Positions 8,867-17,281 of a stretch of DNA of 64,000 bases are shown piece by piece. Under the pieces are notes generated by a model, which saw only the letters and a list, made by a program, of their open reading frames with translations, did no database searches and had not been told where the DNA came from. Position 1 is the stretch's first letter. Each line of letters starts with the position of its first letter. Source of the DNA: Rhodopseudomonas boonkerdii (GTDB lineage Bacteria; Pseudomonadota; Alphaproteobacteria; Rhizobiales; Xanthobacteraceae). The DNA lies in assembly GCF_021184025.1 (NCBI RefSeq), contig NZ_CP036537.1, forward strand, positions 2,728,001-2,792,000, in the 5' to 3' direction. The translations under genes and the position numbers were made by a program.

Positions 8867-9082
8867 TCATTCTTGTTCCGGATCGGGCCGCTGCATCCAG
8901 CTCACGATCGGCATCGCCGGCAGTACCCAGCCGATACCTGCCACCACATAGAAAATCGCCTGTCGCCAGCCGGAGGCGGCGAGCCATGGCATCTGTGCCA
9001 TGGCCATGCCGAGCAGCGACCACACCACCACGAGAATCAGGAGCAGGATGGTTCCGAGGAATTTGCGCGTGCGGATTTTCAT
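8867..9082 (-). CDS. DUF2842 family membrane protein
   Basis: 71 residues from ATG at 9082. The start MKIRTRKFLGTILLLIL, a first membrane segment (about 8-28), a short polar turn and a second segment (about 42-60) match DUF2842, a small inner-membrane protein family common in Alphaproteobacteria and of unknown function. A longer in-frame reading upstream to 9373 overlaps the heme A synthase start and has no family resemblance, so the short start is preferred. It is divergent from the heme A synthase gene (136-base gap), which could imply a shared control region. Confidence 0.8.
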   Translation of the reverse strand: MKIRTRKFLGTILLLILVVVWSLLGMAMAQMPWLAASGWRQAIFYVVAGIGWVLPAMPIVSWMQRPDPEQE

Positions 9083-9218
9083 GAAGGCCGGGGCAGGGTG
9101 GACAAAGTGCCTAACTTTGCAGGGCGGGGCGGGCGGACTATAAGGGGCGCGAAAATCCGTTAAAAGTGCTGTTTTGCAAAGCGCGGCCTGAAAGTACCGA
9201 GATCGATTGCCAAATCCC

Positions 9219-10310
9219 ATGGCTGCCATTTCCCAAATCCGCGACAAGGAATTGCGCCCGGTGCGCTGGTGGCTGATGGCGGTCGCGGCGATGATCGTCG
9301 CCATGGTGATGGTCGGCGGCGCCACGCGGCTGACGGAATCCGGACTGTCCATCGTGGAATGGAAACCGGTCACCGGCGCGCTCCCGCCGCTGACCGACGC
9401 GCATTGGCACGAGGCCTTCGAGGCCTACAAGAAAATCCCGCAATATCGCGAGCTCAATCACGGCATGAGCCTCGCCGAATTCAAGACCATCTTCTGGTGG
9501 GAATGGAGCCATCGGTTGCTCGGCCGCACCATCGGCATGGTGTTCCTGCTGCCGTTCCTGTTCTTCCTGTGGCGCGGCATGGTGCCATCCCAACTGAAAA
9601 AGCCGCTATGGGTGATCTTCGCGCTTGGCGGGTTGCAGGGCTTTGTCGGCTGGTGGATGGTGGCCTCGGGCCTCACGCATCGCGTCGAGGTCTCGCAATA
9701 TCGCCTCGCGGTGCATCTGATGCTCGCGCTGATCATCTTCGCCGCCGTCGTGTGGGTAATCAGGCGGATGAGTGCCGGCGCGACGGGGCTCGCATCGATG
9801 CGGCTGCGCGTGACGAGCTGGGTGCTGCTCGGGCTTACTTTCCTGCAGATCTATTTCGGTGCGCTGGTCGCGGGGCTGCGCGCCGGGCGTGTCTTCAATA
9901 CCTGGCCGGACATCGACGGCGCGTTCATTCCGTCGGCGTCGCGTCTGTTCTTCGAAGACCCGTGGTGGCGCAATATGTTCGACAACGCGCTGACCGTGCA
10001 GTTTCAGCACCGCATGACGGCCTATCTGCTGTTCGCCGTGGCAATCTGGCACGCGCTGGACACGCTGCTGGCGCGGGCTGAGCGCTCGGTCGTCAACGGC
10101 GCGCTATGGCTGGTAGCCGCGATTGCCGTGCAGGCGGTGCTTGGCATTCTCACCTTGCTGCATCAGGTGCCGATCGATCTCGCGCTGGCCCATCAGGCGG
10201 TCGCCATCGTCGTGCTGACCCTGGCGCTGTTGCAGGTGGAGCGGATGAAGGGGCGCGATGTGTCGACGGCGTCCCGGCCGCTCGATCTCGCGATCGGCAA
10301 AGCCGTCTAA
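9219..10310 (+). CDS. ctaA: Heme A synthase (COX15/CtaA family)
   Basis: 363 residues from ATG at 9219; an in-frame TTG at 9207 is an alternative. Eight membrane segments are visible. The family signatures are [21 protein letters not shown] near the N-terminus, [28 protein letters not shown], then the second half [29 protein letters not shown] and [13 protein letters not shown]. The His residues in the WSHR, QHRM, LHQ and AHQ contexts are expected heme ligands. The enzyme oxidises the C8 methyl of heme O to make heme A for aa3-type cytochrome c oxidase in the inner membrane, so the organism should have such an oxidase. Confidence 0.95.
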   Translation: MAAISQIRDKELRPVRWWLMAVAAMIVAMVMVGGATRLTESGLSIVEWKPVTGALPPLTDAHWHEAFEAYKKIPQYRELNHGMSLAEFKTIFWWEWSHRLLGRTIGMVFLLPFLFFLWRGMVPSQLKKPLWVIFALGGLQGFVGWWMVASGLTHRVEVSQYRLAVHLMLALIIFAAVVWVIRRMSAGATGLASMRLRVTSWVLLGLTFLQIYFGALVAGLRAGRVFNTWPDIDGAFIPSASRLFFEDPWWRNMFDNALTVQFQHRMTAYLLFAVAIWHALDTLLARAERSVVNGALWLVAAIAVQAVLGILTLLHQVPIDLALAHQAVAIVVLTLALLQVERMKGRDVSTASRPLDLAIGKAV

Positions 10311-10318
10311 TTCTCTGC

Positions 10319-10422
10319 CCTCATCCTGAGGAGCACGCCGGTTCAGGCGTGCGTCTCGAAGGATGTGCTCCACACTCATGGTTCAAGACGCCCGCCGACT
10401 GGCGGGCTCCTCACCATGAGGG
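10319..10422. repeat. Palindromic repeat, family B copy 1
   Basis: Starts CCTCATCCTGAGGAG and ends CTCCTCACCATGAGG, with GTCTCGAAGGAT and GGTTCAAGACG inside. It lies between the convergent ctaA and metY genes. Its orientation is opposite to the copies at 12498 and 25741. Confidence 0.8.
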
Positions 10423-10445
10423 CGGAGTTGTGGTCGGACGAAGCC

Positions 10446-11726
10446 TCAGGCGCTCAGCGCCTGTTCGAGATCCGCAATCAGATCTTCCTTGTCCTCGATG
10501 CCCACCGACAGGCGCACCACATCCGGGCCGGCGCCGGCGAGCGACTTCTGGTCGTCGTTGAGCTGACTGTGGGTCGTCGAAGCCGGATGGATGATCAGCG
10601 AGCGGGTATCGCCGACATTGGCGAGATGCGAGAACAGCTTTACGTTCGACACCAGTTTTACGCCGGCGTCGTAGCCGCCCTTGAGGCCGAAGGTAAACAC
10701 CGCGCCCGCGCCCTTCGGCGCATATTTGCGCTGCAGGCTGTGATAGCGGTCGCCGGGCAGACCGGCATAGCTGACCCAGGATACGGCCGGATTGGCCGCG
10801 AGCCACTCCGCCACCGCTTTGGCATTGTCCGAGTGTTTTTGCACGCGCAGGCCGAGGGTCTCGATGCCGGTGAGGATCAGAAACGCATTGAACGGCGACA
10901 GCGCGGGGCCGAGATCGCGCAGGCCGAGCACGCGGGCGGAGATGGCGAAGGAGAAGTTGCCGAACGTCTCTTGCAGCTTGATCCCGTTATACTCCGGGCG
11001 AGGCTCGCTCAGTACCGGAAATTTGCCGTCTTTCGACCAGTCGAAGGTGCCGGCATCGACGATGATGCCACCAATGGAATTGCCGTGGCCGCCGAGAAAT
11101 TTCGTGAGCGAGTGAAGGACGATGTCGGCGCCATGGTCGATCGGGCGCACGAGATAGGGCGTGGCGAGCGTATTATCGACGATCAGGGGTACGCCGGCCT
11201 TACGGGCGACGGCAGCAATGGCTTCGATATCGGTGACAGTGCCGCCGGGATTGGCGATGGACTCGATGAAGATCGCCTTGGTGCGCTGCGTCACTGCGCG
11301 CTCGAAGCTAGCCACGTCATCGGTATCGGCCCAGACCACGTTCCAGCCGAAGTGCTTGAAGGCATGATTGAACTGGTTGATCGAACCACCATAGAGCCGG
11401 CGTGCCGCGATGAATTCGTCGCCGGGCTTGAGCAGCGAATGGAAGGTGATGAGCTGCGCCGCATGGCCGGACGCGACGGCGAGTGCCGCGGTGCCGCCTT
11501 CGAGCGCCGCGACGCGCTCTTCCAGCACGGCATTGGTGGGATTGCCGATGCGCGTATAGATATTGCCGAACGCCTGCAGGCCGAACAGCGACGCTGCATG
11601 GTCCGCATCGTTGAAGACGAATGACGTGGTTTGATAGATCGGCGTTGCGCGGGCGCCGGTGGTTGGATCGGGCTGTGCGCCGGCATGCACGGCGAGGGTG
11701 CCGAAACCTGGAATACGATCGCTCAT
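10446..11726 (-). CDS. metY: O-acetylhomoserine sulfhydrylase (aminocarboxypropyltransferase)
   Basis: 426 residues. A PLP-dependent Cys/Met metabolism enzyme: TTSFVFNDADHAASLF and YTRIGNPTNAVLEERVAALE in the N-terminal part, ASGHAAQLI in the cofactor-phosphate region, VDNTLATPYL, and SLTKFLGGHGNSIGG, whose Lys should form the internal aldimine. Length and motifs fit MetY, which makes homocysteine from O-acetylhomoserine and sulfide in the cytoplasm. Starts GTG 11732, ATG 11729 and ATG 11726 are adjacent; GGGGAG lies 5 bases before 11726, the best spacing. Stands alone between repeats; no riboswitch-like structure is obvious in the 150 bases upstream. Confidence 0.92.
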   Translation of the reverse strand: MSDRIPGFGTLAVHAGAQPDPTTGARATPIYQTTSFVFNDADHAASLFGLQAFGNIYTRIGNPTNAVLEERVAALEGGTAALAVASGHAAQLITFHSLLKPGDEFIAARRLYGGSINQFNHAFKHFGWNVVWADTDDVASFERAVTQRTKAIFIESIANPGGTVTDIEAIAAVARKAGVPLIVDNTLATPYLVRPIDHGADIVLHSLTKFLGGHGNSIGGIIVDAGTFDWSKDGKFPVLSEPRPEYNGIKLQETFGNFSFAISARVLGLRDLGPALSPFNAFLILTGIETLGLRVQKHSDNAKAVAEWLAANPAVSWVSYAGLPGDRYHSLQRKYAPKGAGAVFTFGLKGGYDAGVKLVSNVKLFSHLANVGDTRSLIIHPASTTHSQLNDDQKSLAGAGPDVVRLSVGIEDKEDLIADLEQALSA

Positions 11727-11875
11727 CATCACTCCCCATCAAAGGTCGATTTGGTCGGCGCCAAACTGATCGGGCCCGGCGGCGTCGTCAAGACGAGCCG
11801 GTTCCTTGTCCGGACTTCGTAACAGTCGCACTGCAGCAGCTCATCGCAGCAAAAAGAAACTGCTGTATCCTGCGC

Positions 11876-12472
11876 TCAGACGATGTCGTTCTTGTCCTTG
11901 GTCTCACGTTGCGCGGCGCGATCGGCAGCAGCCGTACTGCCGCCGCCGAGGCTCTGACGATTCAATGACAGTCGCATGCCCTGGGTCGGGACCGGGGCGC
12001 GTTTGGCGCTGATGGTGCGCGAGTTGACGCCCATCCACTGGATCTCCGACGACAGCCGGCCATATTCGATCTTCGGGCAGCGGTTCATGACCACCTTGAT
12101 GCCCCCCGCTTCGGCCTTGGCTGCAGCGTCGTCATTGCGGACGCCGAGTTGCATCCAGATGACCTTTGGCTTCGATGCGAGCGAGAGCGCGGCATCGACG
12201 ATGGGCATCGCGTGCTCGCTGCCGCGAAACATGTCGATCATGTCGATGGGGCGATCGATGTCTTCCAGCGATTTGACGAAGGGTTTGCCGAGCAGGCTTT
12301 TGCCGACCTGGCCCGGATTGATCGGGATCATGTCGTAACCACGCTCGAGGAGATATTTGAACACGAAATAGCTCGGCCGCACATTCTGCGGCGAGGCGCC
12401 GATCATGGCGACGGTTTTGACGGTGTTGAGGATCTCGCGAATATAGGCGTCGCTGTAGTTATCGTGGTTCAT
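11876..12472 (-). CDS. CoA-binding domain protein (YccU-like)
   Basis: 198 residues. The first 145 form a CoA-binding Rossmann domain: VKTVAMIGASPQNVRPSYFVFKYL, INPGQVGKSLLG, DRPIDMIDMFRGSEHA, VIWMQLGV and VMNRCPKIEY. The last 50 are polar and probably disordered. Family members resemble the CoA-binding part of succinyl-CoA ligase but stand alone and have no firm biochemical role. It is upstream of metY in the same direction, with a 150-base gap. In other bacteria such genes often lie next to metY homologues, which fits the arrangement but does not define a function. Confidence 0.85.
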   Translation of the reverse strand: MNHDNYSDAYIREILNTVKTVAMIGASPQNVRPSYFVFKYLLERGYDMIPINPGQVGKSLLGKPFVKSLEDIDRPIDMIDMFRGSEHAMPIVDAALSLASKPKVIWMQLGVRNDDAAAKAEAGGIKVVMNRCPKIEYGRLSSEIQWMGVNSRTISAKRAPVPTQGMRLSLNRQSLGGGSTAAADRAAQRETKDKNDIV

Positions 12473-12497
12473 TGCAATTCCATTCTCAAACTCTCTC

Positions 12498-12609
12498 CCT
12501 CATGGTGAGGAGCGCGTAGCGCGCGCGTCTCGAACCATGAGATGTCGGGCGACAGCGCCGGCGGCCATCCTTCGAGACGCGGCGAACATGCCGCTCCTCA
12601 GGATGAGGG
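12498..12609. repeat. Palindromic repeat, family B copy 2
   Basis: Begins CCTCATGGTGAGGAGCGCG and ends GCTCCTCAGGATGAGGG, with TCTCGAACCATGAGATGTCGG and CATCCTTCGAGACG inside. It lies between the CoA-binding gene and the 3' end of the enoyl-CoA hydratase gene. It is nearly identical at both ends to the copy at 25741. Confidence 0.85.
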
Positions 12610-12614
12610 CGGAG

Positions 12615-13436
12615 TTATTTATCTTCCCATTTCGGCTCGCGCTTCGCGATAAACGCGCCGATGCCTTCCTCGGCATCGCGCGCCATCATGTTTTCGGTCA
12701 TCACCTCGGCGGCAAAGCGATAGGCCTCGGCGAGTCCCATCTCCGCCTGCCGGTAGAACGCCTCTTTGCCGATCTTGATCGTATGAGCCGATTTGCGTGC
12801 GACCTGCTGGGCGAGGGCGATGGCAGCGTCGCGCTCGGTCCCCGCAGGCACGACGCGATTGATCAGCCCGATCTCCCGCGCCCGTTCGGCTGAAATCGGC
12901 TCGCCGGTCAGCAGCATCTCCATCGCCTGCTTGCGCGGGACGTTGCGGGAGAGCGCCACCATCGGCGTCGAGCAGAACAGGCCGATATCGACACCGGGCG
13001 TGGCGAAACGGGCCTGCTCGGAGGCGATGGCGAGATCGCAACTCGCCACGAGCTGGCAGCCGGCGGCGGTGGCGATGCCCTGCACGGCAGCGACCACGGG
13101 CTTCGGCAACTGCAAGACCGCCTGCATCATCGCGCTGCAGGCGTTCATCAACTGACCGAAATAGGCGCGGCCGCGATCGGCGTCGGCGCGGCGGGCCGTC
13201 AGTTCCTTCAGGTCGTGTCCGGCCGAAAACGCAGGCCCGTTCGCGGCGATCACCACCGCGCGCACGGCCTTGTTGCCGGCGATCTCGTTCAGTGCCGCAT
13301 GCATCTCGGCGATCAAACCATCGGACAGGCTGTTGCGCGCGGCGGGGCGGTTGAGCGTGAGCACGGCGACATCGCCGATCTGCTCGCGCAAGAGAATGGA
13401 TGGGTGCACGTTTTCCGCGCGGGCAGGTTGAGCCAT
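12615..13436 (-). CDS. Enoyl-CoA hydratase/isomerase family protein
   Basis: 273 residues. A crotonase-fold enzyme: VAVLTLNRPAARNSLSDGLI, then GPAFSAGHDLKEL, which forms part of the CoA/oxyanion pocket, then VAAVQGIATAAGCQLVASCD, with the second oxyanion glycine, and FATPGVDIGLFCSTPMVALS. The Glu normally found in the second catalytic position is not evident in this last motif, so hydratase activity is unproven; isomerase or hydrolase activity is possible. The C-terminal ITKREPKWEDK-like tail (FIAKREPKWEDK) is common in rhizobial enoyl-CoA hydratases. Divergent from the thioesterase gene. Cytoplasmic; probably fatty acid or aromatic acid degradation. Confidence 0.85.
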   Translation of the reverse strand: MAQPARAENVHPSILLREQIGDVAVLTLNRPAARNSLSDGLIAEMHAALNEIAGNKAVRAVVIAANGPAFSAGHDLKELTARRADADRGRAYFGQLMNACSAMMQAVLQLPKPVVAAVQGIATAAGCQLVASCDLAIASEQARFATPGVDIGLFCSTPMVALSRNVPRKQAMEMLLTGEPISAERAREIGLINRVVPAGTERDAAIALAQQVARKSAHTIKIGKEAFYRQAEMGLAEAYRFAAEVMTENMMARDAEEGIGAFIAKREPKWEDK

Positions 13437-13522
13437 GTCTTGTCTTCCATCGGCTGGGCTTATCCGTCACCATATTGTAACAGGACGATGTCGGCGAAAA
13501 GACGTGGAGACGGGACGGGGAC

Positions 13523-13954
13523 ATGACGGACGCGAAAATGACGGTGCCGGAGCTCGAGGCGTTCTTGAAGCGCGAGTTCCCACAGGCCTTCGGCGCCGGG
13601 GATATTGCCATCGAGCACGCCGACGGCACCACCTGTCTGCTGCGCCAGACCTATGGCGAGCGCATGCTGCGGCCGGGCGGTACGGTGTCGGGTCCGACCC
13701 TGATGGCTCTGGCCGATTTCGCCATGTATGTGGTGCTGCTGTCCGCCATCGGTCCCGTGGGCCTTGCGGTCACCACCAGCCTGAACATCAATTTCCTGCG
13801 CAAGGGCCAGCCGGGACAGGATGTGCTCGCCGCCGCCAAGCTCCTGAAGCTCGGCAAGCGACTGGCGGTGGGGGAGGTGAACCTCCTGTCCGGCACAAGT
13901 CCCGACCCGATCGCTCATGTCACGTCCACCTACTCCATTCCGAATAAAGCGTGA
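13523..13954 (+). CDS. PaaI-family hotdog thioesterase
   Basis: 143 residues. The hotdog pattern is visible: ERMLRPGGTVSGPTLMALADFAMYVVLLSAIG (about 47-78), where the central helix carries the Asp of the PaaI active site, followed by VTTSLNINFLRKGQPGQDV and a final VTSTYSIP strand. Members hydrolyse acyl-CoA thioesters in the cytoplasm. ATG at 13523 follows GGGAC. It is divergent from the enoyl-CoA hydratase (86-base gap), which suggests related acyl-CoA metabolism. Substrate unknown. Confidence 0.85.
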   Translation: MTDAKMTVPELEAFLKREFPQAFGAGDIAIEHADGTTCLLRQTYGERMLRPGGTVSGPTLMALADFAMYVVLLSAIGPVGLAVTTSLNINFLRKGQPGQDVLAAAKLLKLGKRLAVGEVNLLSGTSPDPIAHVTSTYSIPNKA

Positions 13955-14023
13955 ATTCTGAGGTAATATTGCACCTTAATTATAAGATGCTGATTTCAAA
14001 GCGCTTTATGTTGCCTTACGCCA

Positions 14024-14052
14024 TTGACGGAATCCGGACGGTTCTCTAGAAC
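14024..14052 (+). promoter_or_regulatory. Sigma-70-type promoter of rplM-rpsI
   Basis: TTGACG (14024-14029), 17-base spacer, TAGAAC (14047-14052). It lies 67 bases before the rplM start and just ahead of the leader hairpin, in the only sizeable gap before the ribosomal operon. Confidence 0.55.
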
Positions 14053-14062
14053 CACCCTCAAT

Positions 14063-14086
14063 TCGGCGCCCCCGTTTGGGCGCCGA
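14063..14086 (+). other. Hairpin in the rplM leader
   Basis: CGGCGCCC (14064-14071) and GGGCGCCG (14078-14085) pair around a 6-base loop, with one more T-A pair outside. No U-run follows, so it is not a simple terminator. It lies in the 5' leader of rplM, where ribosomal-protein autoregulatory structures are known in other bacteria; a regulatory role here is inference. Confidence 0.5.
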
Positions 14087-14118
14087 TCCCTGTTTCACCC
14101 CGTTATACGGATCGTCCA

Positions 14119-14583
14119 ATGAAAACCTTTTCGGCAAAGCCGGCTGAGGTCACGAAGAAGTGGATCGTCATCGACGCCACCGGTCTCGTGGTCGGCCGCC
14201 TCGCCACGCTGGTCGCCATGCGCCTGCGCGGCAAGCATCTCCCGACCTACACCCCGCATGTCGATTGCGGTGACAACGTCATCATCGTGAATGCCGACAA
14301 GGTGGTGTTCACCGGTCGCAAGCGCGACGACAAGATGTACTATCACCACACCGGCTTCATCGGCGGCATCAAGGAGCGTTCGGCCAAGTCGATCCTCGAA
14401 GGTCGCTTCCCGGAGCGCGTGGTCGAGAAGGCCGTCGAGCGCATGATCCCGCGTGGCCCGCTCGGCCGCGTCCAGATGGGCAACCTGCGCGTTTACGCCG
14501 GCGCCGATCATCCGCATGAAGCACAGCAGCCCGAGACGCTCGACGTCGGCGCGCTGAACCGCAAGAACAAGAGGGCCGCATAA
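14119..14583 (+). CDS. rplM: 50S ribosomal protein L13
   Basis: 154 residues, the usual alphaproteobacterial length. Landmarks are [19 protein letters not shown] at the N-terminus, [48 protein letters not shown] and [16 protein letters not shown], the last being the L13 signature. It binds 23S rRNA early in large-subunit assembly. rpsI starts 2 bases after its stop, the conserved rplM-rpsI operon. Confidence 0.98.
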   Translation: MKTFSAKPAEVTKKWIVIDATGLVVGRLATLVAMRLRGKHLPTYTPHVDCGDNVIIVNADKVVFTGRKRDDKMYYHHTGFIGGIKERSAKSILEGRFPERVVEKAVERMIPRGPLGRVQMGNLRVYAGADHPHEAQQPETLDVGALNRKNKRAA

Positions 14584-14585
14584 CT

Positions 14586-15062
14586 ATGTCCGATACCATG
14601 CAGTCTCTCGACCAGCTCGCTTCGCTGAAGGTCGCCGCACCCGACGCGCCGCGTTACGAGAAGAAGGTCGACAAGCAGGGCCGCGCCTATGCCACCGGCA
14701 AGCGCAAGGACGCGGTCGCTCGCGTCTGGGTCAAGCCGGGCTCCGGCAAGGTCACCGTGAACACCCGCGACGTCGAAGTGTACTTCGCCCGCCCGGTGCT
14801 GCGCATGCTGATCCAGCAGCCGCTGGTCGCCGCAGCCCGTGCCGGTCAGTATGACGTGGTCTGCACTGTCGCCGGTGGCGGCCTGTCGGGCCAGGCTGGC
14901 GCCGTGCGTCACGGTCTGTCCAAGGCCCTGACCAACTTCGAGCCGGAGCTTCGCTCGGTGCTCAAGAAGGGCGGCTTCCTGACCCGCGACTCGCGTGTCG
15001 TTGAACGTAAGAAGTACGGCAAGGCGAAGGCCCGTCGTTCGTTCCAGTTCTCGAAGCGCTGA
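14586..15062 (+). CDS. rpsI: 30S ribosomal protein S9
   Basis: 158 residues. An N-terminal extension of about 30 residues, usual in Alphaproteobacteria, precedes the S9 core: [51 protein letters not shown] and the basic C-terminus [17 protein letters not shown], which reaches the P-site tRNA in known ribosome structures. Co-transcribed with rplM and followed by a strong terminator. Confidence 0.98.
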   Translation: MSDTMQSLDQLASLKVAAPDAPRYEKKVDKQGRAYATGKRKDAVARVWVKPGSGKVTVNTRDVEVYFARPVLRMLIQQPLVAAARAGQYDVVCTVAGGGLSGQAGAVRHGLSKALTNFEPELRSVLKKGGFLTRDSRVVERKKYGKAKARRSFQFSKR

Positions 15063-15086
15063 TCGTTTCGCCAGCATTCATCCGGC

Positions 15087-15112
15087 AAGGGCGCCCTCGG
15101 GCGCCCTTTTTC
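15087..15112 (+). terminator. Rho-independent terminator of rplM-rpsI
   Basis: AAGGGCGCC (15087-15095) pairs with GGCGCCCTT (15100-15108) around CTCG, then five T. It begins 24 bases after the rpsI stop. Confidence 0.9.
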
Positions 15113-15280
15113 ATTTGGAGGACGGTTGGACTGTCGCGACTTTGATGCAGTTTTTCCGGAAAACTTTGCTTTGCGCTAAAACGAATTTCCAATGGGTAGA
15201 TGGTTACGTTCGCGCAGGGCGCTACGCCCGTCCGGCTGATGCAAGCCGGTCATACTGCAAATGATTGCCGGTGCGCGGAC

Positions 15281-16525
15281 ATGTTGCTCGACACATCCAC
15301 ACTCTATCTGGTCGCAACACTTGTCGCTGCGATGCTGGGGGGAATGCTTCTCTATTTCGGACGACACGAAGACATCCCCGCGCTGAACTGGTGGGGCTCC
15401 GCGTATCTTCTGGGCAGCGTCTCCGTCGGTTTGTGGACGCTCGCCGGGCCGCTGCTCGGCGAGATGCCGACGCTGGCGTTCAACGCTTTCGGTTTCGTCG
15501 CCTGCGGCATGGTGTGGACCGCGGCACGCGTGTTCCACGGTCGCGGGCCGATCTGGAGCGGCATATGTCTCGGCGCCGCCATCTGGATCGCGGCGATTTT
15601 CATCCTGCCGGTGGACATGACGTCGTTACGCACCACCATCGGCGCCGGCATCGTCGCGCTTTACGCGGTGCTCACCGCCTATGAACTCGGACTTGAGCGC
15701 CGTAAATCGCTGCAGCATCGCTGGCCCACGGTGCTGGTGCCGCTGCTGCACGGATTTGTGCTGATGCTGCCCATCCTGCTCGGGGATTTTCTGCATGCGG
15801 ATGGCGCGACGTTTGGCAACAGCATCTGGGTGGTGGCCTTTGCTGTGGAACTCGTGCTCTACGCCGTCGGGACCGTATTCCTGATCTTCGTGCTGGTGTC
15901 CGAACGCACGGTCGCCGTCCACAAGGTCGCAGCATCCTGTGATCCGCTGACTGGTCTCCTCAATCGCCGGGGATTTGCCGAAGCCACTGCACGGATGATC
16001 GAGCGCGAGGCGCAGGCACGGCGTCCGATCACCGTGATGATTTTCGATATCGATCACTTCAAATCGATCAATGACCGCTTCGGCCATCCCGCCGGAGATG
16101 AGGTGCTGAAGCTGTTTGCATCGGTGATGACCCATTCGCTGCGCATCTCCGATCTGACCGGGCGTATCGGTGGCGAAGAATTCGCTGCCATGTTGCCATG
16201 CAGTCTGGACGAGGCGATGCAGGCCGCCGAACGGGTCCGCGAGGCCTTTGCCGGTTGCGGCATCGAGGTGGACGAGGCGCCGGTGGCGACCACCGTCAGC
16301 ATCGGCGTTGCAGGCGGGCCTGCCGGAACGGAGCTCGACGTGTTGCTCGCGGCCGCGGATACGGCCCTCTATCGAGCGAAACGCTCCGGGCGCAACCGTG
16401 TGCAGTCGGCCGAAGAGGAGCCGCTGTCTCTGGCGCAGGGACGCAAGGCCGCAGTGTCGGGCTCGGCGCCGAGGCCGGAGGCCCGTGCGGCCGGCGTCAC
16501 CATGAAAATGGAAGCCGCGCAGTAA
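15281..16525 (+). CDS. Membrane-bound diguanylate cyclase (GGDEF domain)
   Basis: 414 residues from ATG at 15281. An in-frame ATG at 15200 would add 27 residues with no family pattern. Six or seven membrane segments occupy about 1-205. The GGDEF domain follows (about 220-385): DPLTGLLNRRGFAEATARM, VMIFDIDHFKSINDRFGHPAGDEVL, the active-site GGEEF and VSIGVA. RISD lies five residues before GGEEF and is the expected inhibitory I-site. GGEEF is an active variant, so the protein should make cyclic di-GMP from two GTP and be product-inhibited. The membrane part resembles other integral sensor modules but I cannot name it. A Pro/Ala-rich tail ends it. Confidence 0.9.
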   Translation: MLLDTSTLYLVATLVAAMLGGMLLYFGRHEDIPALNWWGSAYLLGSVSVGLWTLAGPLLGEMPTLAFNAFGFVACGMVWTAARVFHGRGPIWSGICLGAAIWIAAIFILPVDMTSLRTTIGAGIVALYAVLTAYELGLERRKSLQHRWPTVLVPLLHGFVLMLPILLGDFLHADGATFGNSIWVVAFAVELVLYAVGTVFLIFVLVSERTVAVHKVAASCDPLTGLLNRRGFAEATARMIEREAQARRPITVMIFDIDHFKSINDRFGHPAGDEVLKLFASVMTHSLRISDLTGRIGGEEFAAMLPCSLDEAMQAAERVREAFAGCGIEVDEAPVATTVSIGVAGGPAGTELDVLLAAADTALYRAKRSGRNRVQSAEEEPLSLAQGRKAAVSGSAPRPEARAAGVTMKMEAAQ

Positions 16526-16559
16526 GGGACGGTTTACCAATCGCTTCCATGGTCATTGC

Positions 16560-16805
16560 ATGATGACCTCGCGCGATCACACGTCGAACCCCGCCCTGAT
16601 GTCGCTCGACGCTGCCGCCAGCGCCGCGCGTTCGGGCTTTGCCTGTATGTTTTCTTCGTCGGACGAATATGAGACCGCTCTGATTGCCCAGCGCCGCGCG
16701 CAGGGGCGCTACGGCACCCAGAAGGGCCGCGGGCCGTTGATCGCCTTTATCACCACCTGCACGGCGGTGATCGCCACCGTCGTGGTTTACTTCGCGAAAT
16801 CCTGA
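16560..16805 (+). CDS. Small hypothetical protein with C-terminal membrane anchor
   Basis: 81 residues. A polar Ala/Ser-rich N-terminal part (about 1-58) is followed by one hydrophobic segment (about 59-78, ending ATVVVYFAKS), so it may be a tail-anchored inner-membrane protein. It starts 34 bases after the diguanylate cyclase and may be co-transcribed with it. There is no clear ribosome site. I do not recognise the family. Confidence 0.6.
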   Translation: MMTSRDHTSNPALMSLDAAASAARSGFACMFSSSDEYETALIAQRRAQGRYGTQKGRGPLIAFITTCTAVIATVVVYFAKS

Positions 16806-16875
16806 CGCTGTCGACGGATTGCGCTTCATGCCATCCGGGGTACATTGCCCGACCGCAAAAAAGGGGTCGGAAACA

Positions 16876-17172
16876 ATGATCACGGAAATCGCACAAATCG
16901 ACGTCAAGCCGGGTACCGAAAAGGACTTTGAGGCGGCCGTCGCCAAGGCCAAACCACTGTTCCTGCGTGCCAAGGGCGGCCTCGGCTTCGAGCTGCACAA
17001 GTCGGTCGAACTGCCGTCGCGCTATCGGCTGGTGGCGAAATGGGAAACGCTGGAGAACCACACGGTGGATTTCCGCGGCTCTTCGGATTTCGCCGAATGG
17101 CGTGCACTCGTCGGTCCCTATTTCGAAACCCCGCCTTATGTCGAGCACACCGAAACGGTGCTGACGTCGTAA
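16876..17172 (+). CDS. Antibiotic biosynthesis monooxygenase (ABM) domain protein
   Basis: 98 residues from ATG at 16876, which follows GGAAACA; upstream in-frame codons to 16819 look non-coding. The dimeric ferredoxin-like ABM fold is recognisable: ITEIAQIDVKPGTEKDFEAA, then KPLFLRAKGGLGFELHKSVE, YRLVAKWETLENH and FRGSSDFAEWRALVGPYF. Family members are small cofactor-free monooxygenases or heme/quinone-binding proteins acting in the cytoplasm. Substrate unknown. A family C repeat follows 12 bases after the stop. Confidence 0.85.
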   Translation: MITEIAQIDVKPGTEKDFEAAVAKAKPLFLRAKGGLGFELHKSVELPSRYRLVAKWETLENHTVDFRGSSDFAEWRALVGPYFETPPYVEHTETVLTS

Positions 17173-17183
17173 TTGAAACTGTG

Positions 17184-17275
17184 CCGTAGGGCGGATGAGC
17201 CGAAGGCGCAATCCGCCGGCCGAGTTCAAAATGGAAACTCGGCGGCGGATTACGCTTTGCTCATCCGCCCTACGG
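17184..17275. repeat. Palindromic repeat, family C copy 2 (perfect 17-base ends)
   Basis: CCGTAGGGCGGATGAGC (17184-17200) is repeated exactly inverted at 17259-17275. Inside, AATCCGCCGGCCGAGTT and AACTCGGCGGCGGATT are also inverted, so almost the whole 92 bases can fold into one hairpin. It lies between convergent genes. Confidence 0.9.
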
Positions 17276-17281
17276 TCGGAG

